Part shown: positions 24,431-33,409 of the stretch, piece after piece
Layout of the letters: each line of letters starts with the position of its first letter
Numbering within the stretch: the first letter of the stretch is position 1
Source of the DNA: Verpa conica
Taxonomy: Eukaryota > Ascomycota > Pezizomycetes > Pezizales > Morchellaceae
NCBI GenBank assembly: GCA_033030425.1
Contig: JAUFSD010000005.1
Span: 1,973,001 to 2,037,000 of the forward strand
DNA length: 64,000 bases
Direction: 5' to 3'
The notes under the pieces: model-generated
What the model saw: the letters and a program-made list of their open reading frames with translations, nothing else
Databases searched by the model: none
Told to the model about the DNA's origin: nothing
Program-made: the position numbers and the translations under genes

Positions 24431-24441
24431 ACGCAACAAAG
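24431..24441 (-). promoter_or_regulatory. Primer-binding site, predicted self-priming
   Basis: On the minus strand the bases next to the 5' LTR read CTTTGTTGCGT. Ten of these (TTTGTTGCGT) are the exact complement of ACGCAACAAA inside the LTR (24923-24932 on +), about 40 nt downstream of the TATA box, near the expected mRNA 5' end. This is the arrangement of Tf1/sushi-type elements, in which the transcript's own 5' end primes reverse transcription. A tRNA primer was not excluded by search. Confidence 0.55.
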
Positions 24442-25174
24442 TGTAAAAACCGATCACCTATTGGGGAACAGCAGGCGATAATCACAAGGCAGGGCTAGTA
24501 TCGAGAGACTAGGAACTTTTCACGGATTAATCAGGGGCGCCAGGGTGAGTCTCATCGTGACTCATGCAAGGGTGGAAGCAGGGTAACGGGTATTGAGGAA
24601 GGGAACAAAGGCATTGTACGAATGGGAATTTTGGGTATAAATAGGGAGCGTTGCTCCCTCTCTGTAATAGTTTTCTTTCTCTTTTCTTTACGCAACGTCT
24701 CTTCAGTTAGATTCAATACGAGCTCTCTTTTTTCGCTGCCTCTCTGCTGCTTTATCGCTTCGCGATCGCTGAAACCACTTCCTACTCCACAAACCTTTGG
24801 TATTTTGCTTGTAACGGATAGTTACCTTGCCATCGAGTTAGTTGTATCCTGTGGTCACGCTGTCCCCACGCTGTCCCCCTTGAAAGAACTCAAGGACAAG
24901 GTAGGTATGGTAACAATATAAGTTTGTTGCGTGAAGAACTAACTAACTGACAGAGATGCGTCCCTTTTATACCCTTTCTGGAGGGACGCCGAGATCAACA
25001 ATGAGACAATATGAAACTGAAGGAGCGACCTCCTTCTACATGAAACTATAGACGTCTCGTCCTGCGAGGCGTACTTCTTACATGACCAATGATAACAGGA
25101 ATCCTACGAAATATGAAACGATACATGAAACAAGGAGATAGACAAGGCAGACTAGGAAATGGGTGTTCTTGACA
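24442..25174 (-). repeat. Right (5') LTR, interrupted by X1
   Basis: Same sequence as the left LTR, but split at base 76 by a 368-bp insert (24518-24885) plus a 5-bp GAACT duplication. The TATA box (about 24960-24970) is on the promoter side of the insert. The insert lies about 37 bp downstream of the putative transcript start, within the transcribed part of the LTR. Confidence 0.93.
24518..24885 (+). mobile_element. X1: solo-LTR-like insertion in the gypsy LTR
   Basis: 368 bp starting TTTCACGG and ending CTTGAAA, flanked by GAACT (24513-24517 and 24886-24890). The uninterrupted left LTR shows the empty site. It contains TATAAATAGGG at about 24637 and a perfect hairpin GGGAGCGTTGCTCCC just after it, which look like a promoter and transcript leader. 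The 5-bp duplication, promoter and lack of ORF suit a solo LTR, but the ends are not TG...CA. A second copy (X2) is at 26210-27665. Confidence 0.72.
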
Positions 25175-25237
25175 TGCAGAGTCCACGAATACAAAGAGAA
25201 TTGATAGCAACCCAAGTGTGATCTTTATCGTAGACAT
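25175..25237 (-). pseudogene. Detached start and signal-peptide codons of the split membrane gene
   Basis: ATG at 25237. The 21 codons encode MSTIKITLGLLSILFVFVDS followed by A, a textbook signal peptide, and end exactly at the right edge of the gypsy element. Removing the element and one copy of its TGCAG target duplication restores continuous reading into the gene body at 17971 (PVQRYEPHN). The LINE lies 38 bp upstream of this ATG. Confidence 0.85.
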
Positions 25238-25275
25238 CTCACTCGGAGGAACTACTAACAGCCCAGTCAGCTATA
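25180..25275. other. Host sequence between gypsy and LINE
   Basis: The 96 bp hold the 5' leader and most of the start region of the split membrane gene. Their right end contains the LINE target CCAGTCAGCTATA (25263-25275), repeated at 31849-31861. Confidence 0.8.
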
Positions 25276-26209
25276 TTTTTTTTTTTTTTTTTTTTTTTTG
25301 AATCAATTGATTTTATTGTTTCTGGGTACAAAATCTGGTATGCAGTATAAACTATGACCTAAAAAGAACCCTTCCCCTTCCTAAAAATAAAACGCGTCCC
25401 CTTTCAAAATTCCAAATAAAATAAAATTTTAACACAGAAAAAAGTAAACAAAAATAAAAATGTTTATATCCTTCTTTCTTATGACTTGCTGTCTTGTTGC
25501 CGTTATGCACGGGCTTGAAAAGCTTGCTGACTCCTTATGATTCGGAGTAGGTAATAGAGGTGAGGGAGGACATAGTGGAGGGAGATAGCACCGGTGACGG
25601 AAGTGCTTTTTTTGGGAAGTTTATCTTGTTTTGAACCACGAAGGCCCCAACGAGAAGCGAGAGAGTTTCGGAGCTCCAAATTTCGTCAAGGGAGCTAACA
25701 TTGGGAAGAAGAGAATTTCTGGATGTGGTAAGGCTGGGGCAGTGAAGAAGCACATGCTCTGTGGTTTCGGGTGAGAGAGAACATCTGGGGCAGGTGTCGG
25801 GTGTGTGGAGATTAATCCACGACTTATGGGCGTTTAGGTAGCTCTTGTGCACCCGCATTTGATGAAGACGAGAGGATTGAAACTTGTGAAGAGACATAAA
25901 GTATGGTGTTGTGAGGGAACAACCGTATTTGTAGTAATCGGGTAAGGGGTAGAGAGTCTCCCAGTTCTTTAGGAGTTGTTGTTTGATAATTATCGAGAAA
26001 TTTTTGTGGCTAAGATTGGAGCCTAGCAATGGTTGGATGAAGGAGCCTAAAAATTCGATTGGTAGGTGATTCACGCCTGCCTTGGCGACCGAATTCCACT
26101 TTTTGGGGGGATTAGGGAGGCCTTTGAGAAGTTCGGAGTGTGAATAGCTCCGTTCGGGTGAGATGGTTGGAAACGAGGAATCAAATCGGGCTGTGACTGG
26201 GTTGTTAAG

Positions 26210-27665
26210 TTTCAAGGACGATAGCGTGGGGACAGCGTGGCCACAGGATACAACTAATTCGATGGCAAGGTAACTATCCGTTACAAGCAAAATACCAAAG
26301 GTTTGTGAAGTAAGAAGTGGTTTCAGCAATCGCGAAGCGATGAGACAGCGGAGAGGCAGCGAAGAAGATTGTTTGTATTGGTTCTAACTGAAGAAAGTAA
26401 AGTAAAGTAAAGTAAAGTATTTATTTTCCCATCTAGCCCCGAGGGCCACTAGGTAAGCCACTAGGTGGCACGAACTAACTAACTAACTAACTATCGGTAT
26501 CGAGTACCGATAACAAAATGAGTGAACGGGTATCTATGAACTAAACGCATAGAGGGACCTCAACAAAGAATGTAATACATAGAACTAACTAAGCGACACC
26601 AAAGAAAGAACATGTAGTAAACCAAGTATAAACCCATCCCAACTCTCCTAGCACTTAATCCACCTATCCAACGACGTAGTAACGAGAGAGGCTGATTTCT
26701 GGCGTGTAATCCGGTCCAGTCGTCCTATAGCTCAAGGCTATAATCATCCTAGGGGAGCTCCGGTACCAAGAAAAATGTTCTACCCCCGCCGAAGCGGACA
26801 CGGTCACATAATCTGGTGAAAAGGGGAAAAAGCAAAGGTGTAAAGAAGGTTAGGGGCTCGGACGGAGCCGAATTATAGTAATGTAAAGCATGGGGCCGGT
26901 GTCATTCGGTATGCCGTTGAGGTAGAGGGGGGGTTGGTGATCTCGGATGTCGACCAACTGTCAAGTGGAGCACTTTCTCCGGTCGGAGAAAGTGTTTATA
27001 TGTAATAAAGGACCTGGAGAATCGAGTCTACCTGGTCCGGTAAAGTAAAGTGTTGTTGAGGGGGACTGCCCGCTCACTGGTGGTGGGGAGGTTGGTTCTC
27101 GGGTGAGATACCTCCAACATCATGGTGAATGCCCGAAGGCAACGAGTAAGGGCTCATCCAAACCAAATGGAATGGAGAGGGTTTCCGGAGGACTTTGACA
27201 GAGGTTCCAGCGCTAGGCTTACAGAGACTGGCAGTGTGAAATCCGGAGGTAATGGGGGCAGGTGGACGCAACTCCCCGAGGGGCACCTGAACGAAGTTTG
27301 GGTCGACAAAGAAGCTACAGCGCGCCCGAAGGTTTGCTTCAACAACTCCCGTCTAACGTGCCCAGTATTGCCGTAAGATGGAGGCTCAGCGCGCCCGAAG
27401 GTTTGCTATAACTCTAGAGTCGTGAGAGTGGGGGAACCGATAGTAGTAGCCGTGATCGAGCGAAGCTCGGTCGCGGCGTAAGAAACGTTGCGTAAAGAAA
27501 GAAGAAGAAAAACTATTACAGAGAGGGAGCAACGCTCCCTATTTATACACAAAATCCCTACTTTGTACAATGTCTTTGTCCTCCTCCTCGACACTGGTTA
27601 CCCTGCCTCCCTTCTTGCGCGAGTCACGCCAAGACTCACCCTGGCGTCCTAATCATTCCGTGAAA
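26210..27665 (-). mobile_element. X2: second LTR-like X copy, inside the LINE
   Basis: Ends TTTCAAGG/CCGTGAAA on the plus strand, flanked by TTAAG at 26205-26209 and 27666-27670. On the minus strand its outer parts align with X1 from TTTCACGGA through the TATAAATAGGG promoter and GGGAGCGTTGCTCCC hairpin, and again through the final 180 bp. By eye the copies differ at roughly one base in eight. The middle is occupied by another element, Y. Confidence 0.8.
26397..27479 (-). mobile_element. Y: non-coding retroposon with TTTAC-repeat tail, inside X2
   Basis: About 1083 bp with no ORF over 84 codons, flanked by AAGAAA at 26391-26396 and 27480-27485. On the minus strand it starts GC-rich (ACGCCGCGACCGAGC) and ends in AATAAATA followed by TTTAC repeats, the sort of microsatellite tail seen on some LINEs/SINEs. 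A 20-bp stretch with GCGCGCCCGAAGGTTTGCT occurs twice, about 70 bp apart (27319 and 27389). Likely a SINE-like or internally deleted non-autonomous LINE derivative. Confidence 0.6.
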
Positions 27666-30334
27666 TTAAGGGGATGGGCCGTGGCAACCCTGATGGCGTG
27701 TTTGATTTTGAGATATTGAAGGTACAGTACTAGCGGGGGAACGGAGGCCTCCGCCCATAGAACGTGTAGATTGGTCGCTCTAAAGCAGCCTAGGGCCCAC
27801 CTGAGAACGGAGTTCCAAAAGACCTCCATTTCTTTTAGGGCTGAGGTGGGGGTAAAGAGAGTGGCTCCATATGTAAGCATGGGGCGGATGGCAAGGATGG
27901 CTAGTTTCCTGCAATTACTTGAGGAGAGACCTTTCCCGGGGGAGGAAAATCTGTGAAGAATGCCGAAAGAAGCTTGGGCTGAAGCCAGTCTTCTTACAAA
28001 ATGATCGTTTGGGTTAAATGAGGGTGAGAACCAGTAGCCGACCCACCGGACTATTGGTTTTGGATGGAAAGTGTGCCCGTCAATACACACAGAAAGGTGT
28101 GAGACTGGGGACTTGTCCCTGGGGGTGCGCCAGTGCATCAGCTCAGTTTTAGCAACTGAGAAGGACACGTTGCGGGGAGCTGCATCGTTTTTAAGGCGAT
28201 AGTAATTTTCCTGGAGCAAAAGAATGTTTTCCTCCACTGTGGGGGAGGCAACCGTGATGGCAAAATCGTCAACGTATGATAAAGTAATGCCTGGTGAGGG
28301 TTCCAGGTGATGTAAAACGCTAACGTAAATAACAAACAGTAAAGGAGAGATGGGGGATCCTTGGGGGACCCCAACTTGAACGGGAACGGCTAACTTAGGG
28401 GAGCCTTTGTATAGCAGAGTGACCCACCGGTCGGACAAGAAGAAGAGAATCCAATTAACCATATAGGAAGGAACGCTTTGGGAGGTAAGAATGGAGGCTA
28501 GGGTGTGTTTGACCACATTATCAAAGCCGCCTTTAATATCTAAAAAGAGAGTGGAGACTTTAAGTTTGGCTAGTTGCATAGCTCTAATTTCGTTATAAAA
28601 GACTGTGGTGGCGTCTGAGGTGGAGAGGCCTGCGACTGAGCCGCATTGGTGTGGATGTACTAGGCCAGTGGCCTTCGCTATCTTTGCCAATCTAAGTGTG
28701 ACAACTTTCTCCAGAACTTTCGAGAACGTTTGGAGGAGCACAATTATTCGGTAAGAGGAGGTGGCTGAGTAGTCGTCTTTGCCTGGCTTGGCAAGGACTA
28801 CACCATTTGCCTTTTTCAGAGAGAGTGGGTGGTAGCCGCTTTTTAAAAGGGGAGTAAGAATTCTGGGAATGACTGTGGGATTAATCCTATGGACGCCTTT
28901 CCATACTGAGTAGGGAATGGAATTGGGTCCTGGTGCTGAAAGATTGGATGTTTTAAAAAGGACAAGCTGAATTTCTTCAGGTGTAATAACAGGGACGTTG
29001 TAATGCCGTAAGGGAGAGGGGGAGCCAGTGTCTGGTCTCGGGGGAAAGAATGCATTCACTAAATTTTCATTTAGAATTTGGGGTGTAGGAGAATTGGGAA
29101 TAGAGGGAATTCGGTCTTCGGATCTGGTGGCCATTTTCTTAAGGCGCCACATGTCGGAAGGGGAGGCGTTGGACACAAACGTGTTCCAATGATCACGCTT
29201 GGCCTTTTTGATGGCGTTAAAGTAGGCACTTTTGGCTGCTTTAAGTTCAAATGGGGGGGAAAGTCCTTTGCGGTAGGACTTGTGAACGCTGTGAAAGATA
29301 GATCTTAGTTGGGATAAATTAGGGTTCCACCAGGGTTTTGACCAAGATGAAACTTTTTTTGTGGGGGTATGTAAAAGGAGTGTGTTATGAAGTTGATTAA
29401 AAGACTCGTCGAACCACTTGTCTAGATCGGAGGAGTCTGGAGAAAGCTGAAACTCGCTTAATTGGGGAGTAATGAGGTCCCAATTAATAAGGGACCAGTT
29501 GGGAGTGTTATAGGGAGTAAAATCAGAGTCCGGGGGAACCAGCTGACAGAGTATAACTCTGTGGTCTGGGCCTGAAGAAACTGGTGGGATCCGCTACTTT
29601 GAGACTAATTGAATTGCTGATTGATTTGCCCAGGTAAAGTCGATAACGCTATGTCGCTTTCTGGGGTCGGGGGAAATTCTGGTGTATTTCCCAGGGGTGT
29701 TAACGAGTGAGAAGCCAAGTTGGTTGGCTAGCCTAAAATAGGGAGTGGACAGGTTTAGTTCTGTTGTGGAGAATTTCCGCAGGGGATCCGCGGCAGGAGA
29801 GTGAACACTAAAGTCGCCAACCACGACGGTTGGGACAGATGAGATCGGAAAGGCCATGTAGGGGGGGACAGATCTGACAGAATTGGACACCTGTCTGTTG
29901 TAAACACTGACTAGTGCTAAGGATGAAAATGAATGATTTGAAGTTGCAAAGTGTAATGTAATAGAAATAATGTCTCCCCGGTGGGAGGGGGACTGGGTAA
30001 CAGAGTTCTTATCCAAAAAGGAGAGATTAACATAAAAGCACACCGACACCTTGCCTGCCTGACGTGTGGGTGTGGGTTTAAAAAGAGCGAAGTTAGGTGC
30101 GATTAAAGGAGAACGATTAAACAAAGGGGGCTCTTGCACAGCTATGACCTGTGACGAGTGAACTACTGGATTTGAGAATAGAGAAAGAAACACATTGTTG
30201 CTCCCGGCGCAGTTGTGTTGGATGATGTTAAGTGAGGAATTATGTTTAGTGGTCGCACTAAACATTTAATTGGTGTCATTCATGGCCACTTCCTCGGTGG
30301 CTTCTGAAGAGGATTGGGCCTCCTGGGTAGGTCC

Positions 30335-31818
30335 CTATCTGAGTTTGTTAATGATGGAAATGCGGTGGGGGCATTTCAAGAAGTTCGCCGTGTGGTTTCC
30401 TCCACAGTTGACACACTTGGAGGGGGTGGTGACACAGCAGTTGGGTTTTGGGCGGACATGGCCAGGGCACGTAGTGACGGCACACTGGTGTTTGTCCCTA
30501 GGGTGGCTTAGGGAACAGATGGGGCAGGTGGGCTCTTTTTGTTTGCACCCTTTGGTTGGGTGGCCGAATCTATAGCAGTTGCGGCAGAGAGTGGCTTTGG
30601 AGGCTGACCACATGACGGAGCAGTGGCGGGGGCGTAAAAAAAGTCTGATGGTGGTGCCAATGATGGCTGCTTCCTCAGCAGTGACAGTGATGACAACTGT
30701 GGAGAACTTTTGGGCGTTTCGGGCGGTGTCGTCGGCGGTGAGGAAGCGGGTGTCGAGGGGAGTAATCCCTGTTGCGAGTTTCACCACTTCGGGGAAGGCT
30801 TTTTTGAGATGGGCGAGGTCGGGAAACTCGCTTAGTGGAATGCTTCTGACAGCTACGTCACAGGTGGTGGGGGCTTGTTTGAACAGCTAGAACGGGTTTG
30901 TGGAATCGTTGACCGTTTGGTTAAGAATGGCGGTGAGCCCTTCGAAGAAGGGAGCGTATGTGGAAGCTGGGACCGTTGGGGGGGCGGTGACTGAGACAGC
31001 TCCACGTTGGTTGATGGAGACTGTGAGAGAGGTGACGGGGGCCACTTGTCCTCCTTTAGCGAGGAACTGGCCTAGAAGAGCAGGGAGACGTTGAACAAGA
31101 GATTCGGAGTCTTTGAGGGGGGACGGGGTTTGTCTAGACGAAAAGAACCTTCGCTGGGCAAGGTCTTGGGCCTATCCTCTGTGACCTTTGGTTGCTTGGG
31201 GCGGGGGTTGGTGGTCTTTTTTGGGGTAGTGTTGGCAGCCGACTTAGCTGCGTCAACATACGACATCTTTTCGGTGACAGTGACCGGCTTGGAGGGAGAC
31301 TTGGCGGAAGGACTCTGATAGGAGGGACCGGCAGGAGGAGATGGCTGTGTTCTTTGATAGGAAAAGGTTGCAGGGGGGGAGGAAGTTGAATTTTTTATAT
31401 TTTTAACGATGGCTTCGAGTCTCTCGAAGCGGTCGTAAACGCTAGTGGGGGGATGGTTGGAGGCGTACCGAGTCTTTGTCTGAATGTCATCGACTACAGC
31501 AGTGATTGAATCGAGCTGGTGGGAGAGTTCGAGGGCGGCATGTTTGGCCTGAGCCGCGACCTTGAAGGTAGAACAGAGAAGGGTGAGGAGCAGCTTTTCC
31601 ATGGGGGAAGTGTTGTCGTCATTCATAGCGTTGGCGACAGTGGAAGAGATGAGAGAGGAATTTGGCATGCCTATTTCGTGGTCAATAAGACCGGTTTGTA
31701 GGTTGTCATAGATTTCAGAGAGGGAGGGGTCAAGGCTTGGCATTTTGAAGCCTGGGATTTTTGTGAGTTTGGTGTGGGAAAAACGGTTGCCACGCAAATT
31801 TTTGGTGTTGAATTTCAA
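30335..31818 (-). pseudogene. LINE ORF1, Gag-like with zinc knuckles, broken
   Basis: Starts at 31818. The N-terminal 248 codons stop at 31072 after a frame shift. The rest is readable in another frame, with an in-frame TAG near 30890. It ends at 30335 with several CCHC-type knuckles (CRNCYRFGHPTKGC, CPICSLSHPRDKHQC, CVNCGGNHTANFLKC). ORF1 proteins of this group bind element RNA and form the RNP. This copy has at least two lesions. Confidence 0.82.
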
Positions 31819-31861
31819 AAACTGAGAAAATAGAGGGGAAGGAGGATGCCAGTCAGCTATA

Positions 31862-33305
31862 TGTACTACTATATCATATATGGTCTAGGAATACCTAATT
31901 GTATGGTCTAGGATAGATTAAAGTGACTTTTTGGTGACAAGAGGATGAGAAGACTATCAGGGCTTTTGTTGTTTCCCCTAGGTAACTTACTGCGGATGGG
32001 GCTCAGTCAAAGCGAAGCATAAGACGGAATTTACGCCTTATATGAGAACGTTAGAGAGAGAGATTTCTATGTGAATCGTAGTGTATGTATTGTATTTTAG
32101 ATGACTAGGGTTCTGCTGGTAGAGTAGAGCTTACCCCCCTCCCGTAGCAGATAAAATCTAAAGACTCTTCAAAATATAGCATCTCATAAGATTACTGCGA
32201 GAACAAGGTATAGCCAGAATGGTGTGATATTCAATACTAATCTAAAACAGACGCTCCAATTCCCAAATCCATATCTTTGCAAAATCCTTGCTAGAGACTA
32301 TAGATAAGGCCGTGTCACCTGAGTATTTGGAGATTTCAGGCTTCATTGGAGCCAGCAACCCCCAACAAGTATGGCTCATCTTTTCTGTTTGTCAGAGTAG
32401 AACCAAACAATGCAGCCCTTACCCCCACCAGTCAATTGATATAGTTTACTCATTAGATCGTTTGCCTCCTCCTGTCACCACACTTGGATCTTCTTGCTGG
32501 TCCCAAGTACTGAGTTTTGAATTTTCTACGTCACCTGTTTCTTTTCCACACTGCCCCTACATGCGGTTCCCTGAGAATTGGACCGCCACCCTCCAATATT
32601 GATAAGACTCAGAGCCTATACGTACCTCCAATCACCCTCCACGGGTAATACTATCCGCTTCTTTCCTACACTTCTCCTGCGCGTGATCTCTCGAAGATCG
32701 AACTTTTTTACCCTCTAAGGCTACTAAAGTGCTTTCCAGATACTTATGTCGCCGAGACGAGGATACGTGTCTTATTTGGGAAGTAGGTCTGGGAATCACA
32801 AAAAGAAGCGCATACATAGTAATTCCTACACCAGTATTCCCTGTAAGCCACATAATAGTTGTTGGAATGAAATTTTGACGGGCCCTTCGGTTACTAAACT
32901 TTCCCCCAACGTACTCCAGTCTGGTAAATTGAGCATACTCCTTGAAAAGGCTCCAACCGGATAACGCCCATTGGACCCATGAGCCCACAGAACATCAGTT
33001 ACGTTCACAGTCCGTTTTTCATACCAGGCATGTACTTTTGGATACCCAGCTAGGTATGGTATTAAAATTTAAACCTACTCCACACTCCATTCAAGAAGGG
33101 GGAATAAATAAGGAATAATCGGATCGGTTAACAAGAACGTGAATTGCAAATACTGTTTCCACCAGCCAAGGGGACAACCCCCCTTCACTAGAGACATTTC
33201 ATCCAACGGAACAAAACCCGGCATGTTTAGATTATTATTACCTAGCCCGATCACTGTGCTATCTTGCATAACCGGGCCAAAACAGTAGATTATTTACTCG
33301 TAATA
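31862..33305. other. Intergenic stretch with possible degraded membrane-gene exons
   Basis: Minus-strand ORFs at 33269-33075 and 33008-32632 contain hydrophobic segments (LQFTFLLTDPIIPYLFPLLEW and TTIMWLTGNTGVGITMYALL). They could be exons of a decayed membrane-protein gene, but I could not connect them in phase. No other feature seen. Confidence 0.3.
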
Positions 33306-33409
33306 TCATGACATTTATAGAACGGGCTACTATTACATATCATATAAAATAGTAGACTTAGCGCACCTTTGTACGGTATACAATATCATCCGTTCTATAA
33401 AAATCATGA
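33306..33409. repeat. Foldback/MITE-like inverted repeat
   Basis: A 104-bp segment whose ends TCATGACATTTATAGAACGG and CCGTTCTATAAAAATCATGA pair at 18 of 20 positions. An inner inverted pair (ctactatt/aatagtag) lies near the left arm. No clear target duplication. Confidence 0.5.

Larger units (their letters stand above)
17977..25174 (-). mobile_element. Ty3/gypsy chromovirus-type LTR retrotransposon
   Basis: 7198 bp including a 373-bp secondary insertion in the right LTR. The element is transcribed on the minus strand. LTRs start TG and end CA, and a 5-bp TGCAG duplication flanks it. Internal order is gag, protease, reverse transcriptase, RNase H, integrase, chromodomain, then an extra ORF. 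By eye the two LTRs show no difference over about 360 aligned bases, so insertion is recent. Even so, gag has a stop and pol has several frame shifts, so this copy looks non-autonomous. It interrupts the signal peptide of a host membrane-protein gene. Confidence 0.95.
25535..30265 (-). pseudogene. LINE ORF2, endonuclease-reverse transcriptase, interrupted
   Basis: One frame from the ATG at 30265. The APE-like endonuclease has QHNCAG, VQEPP, VVGDFSVHSP and SVIDFTW. A single in-frame TAG lies at 29594-29596. The RT domain follows in the same frame with LFLDIKGGFDNV, GVPQGSPISPLLF and YVDDFAI. X2 splits the frame at 27666-26210, and excision with one TTAAG copy restores reading into the C-terminal part, ending with CPRCSLSPETTEHVLLHC at about 25790. 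There is no RNase H-like domain that I can see. The usual N of GDFN is S, which may weaken the endonuclease. Confidence 0.87.
25276..31848 (-). mobile_element. Full-length Tad-like LINE, split by X2
   Basis: A minus-strand non-LTR element. Its 3' end is a 24-base poly(A) (T-run 25276-25299) and its 5' end is at 31848. The 13-bp target duplication CCAGTCAGCTATA flanks it (25263-25275 and 31849-31861). Without the inserts it is about 5.1 kb, with ORF1 (zinc-knuckle Gag-like) and ORF2 (endonuclease, RT, C-terminal CCHC). The presence of the 5' end argues against 5' truncation. It lies 38 bp upstream of the start codon of the split membrane gene. Confidence 0.93.

Noticed and set aside
26210..27665. 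X2 read as a piggyBac insertion because its flank contains TTAA
   Set aside because: The duplication is TTAAG, and the sister copy X1 has GAACT, so the target is 5 bp and not TTAA-specific.
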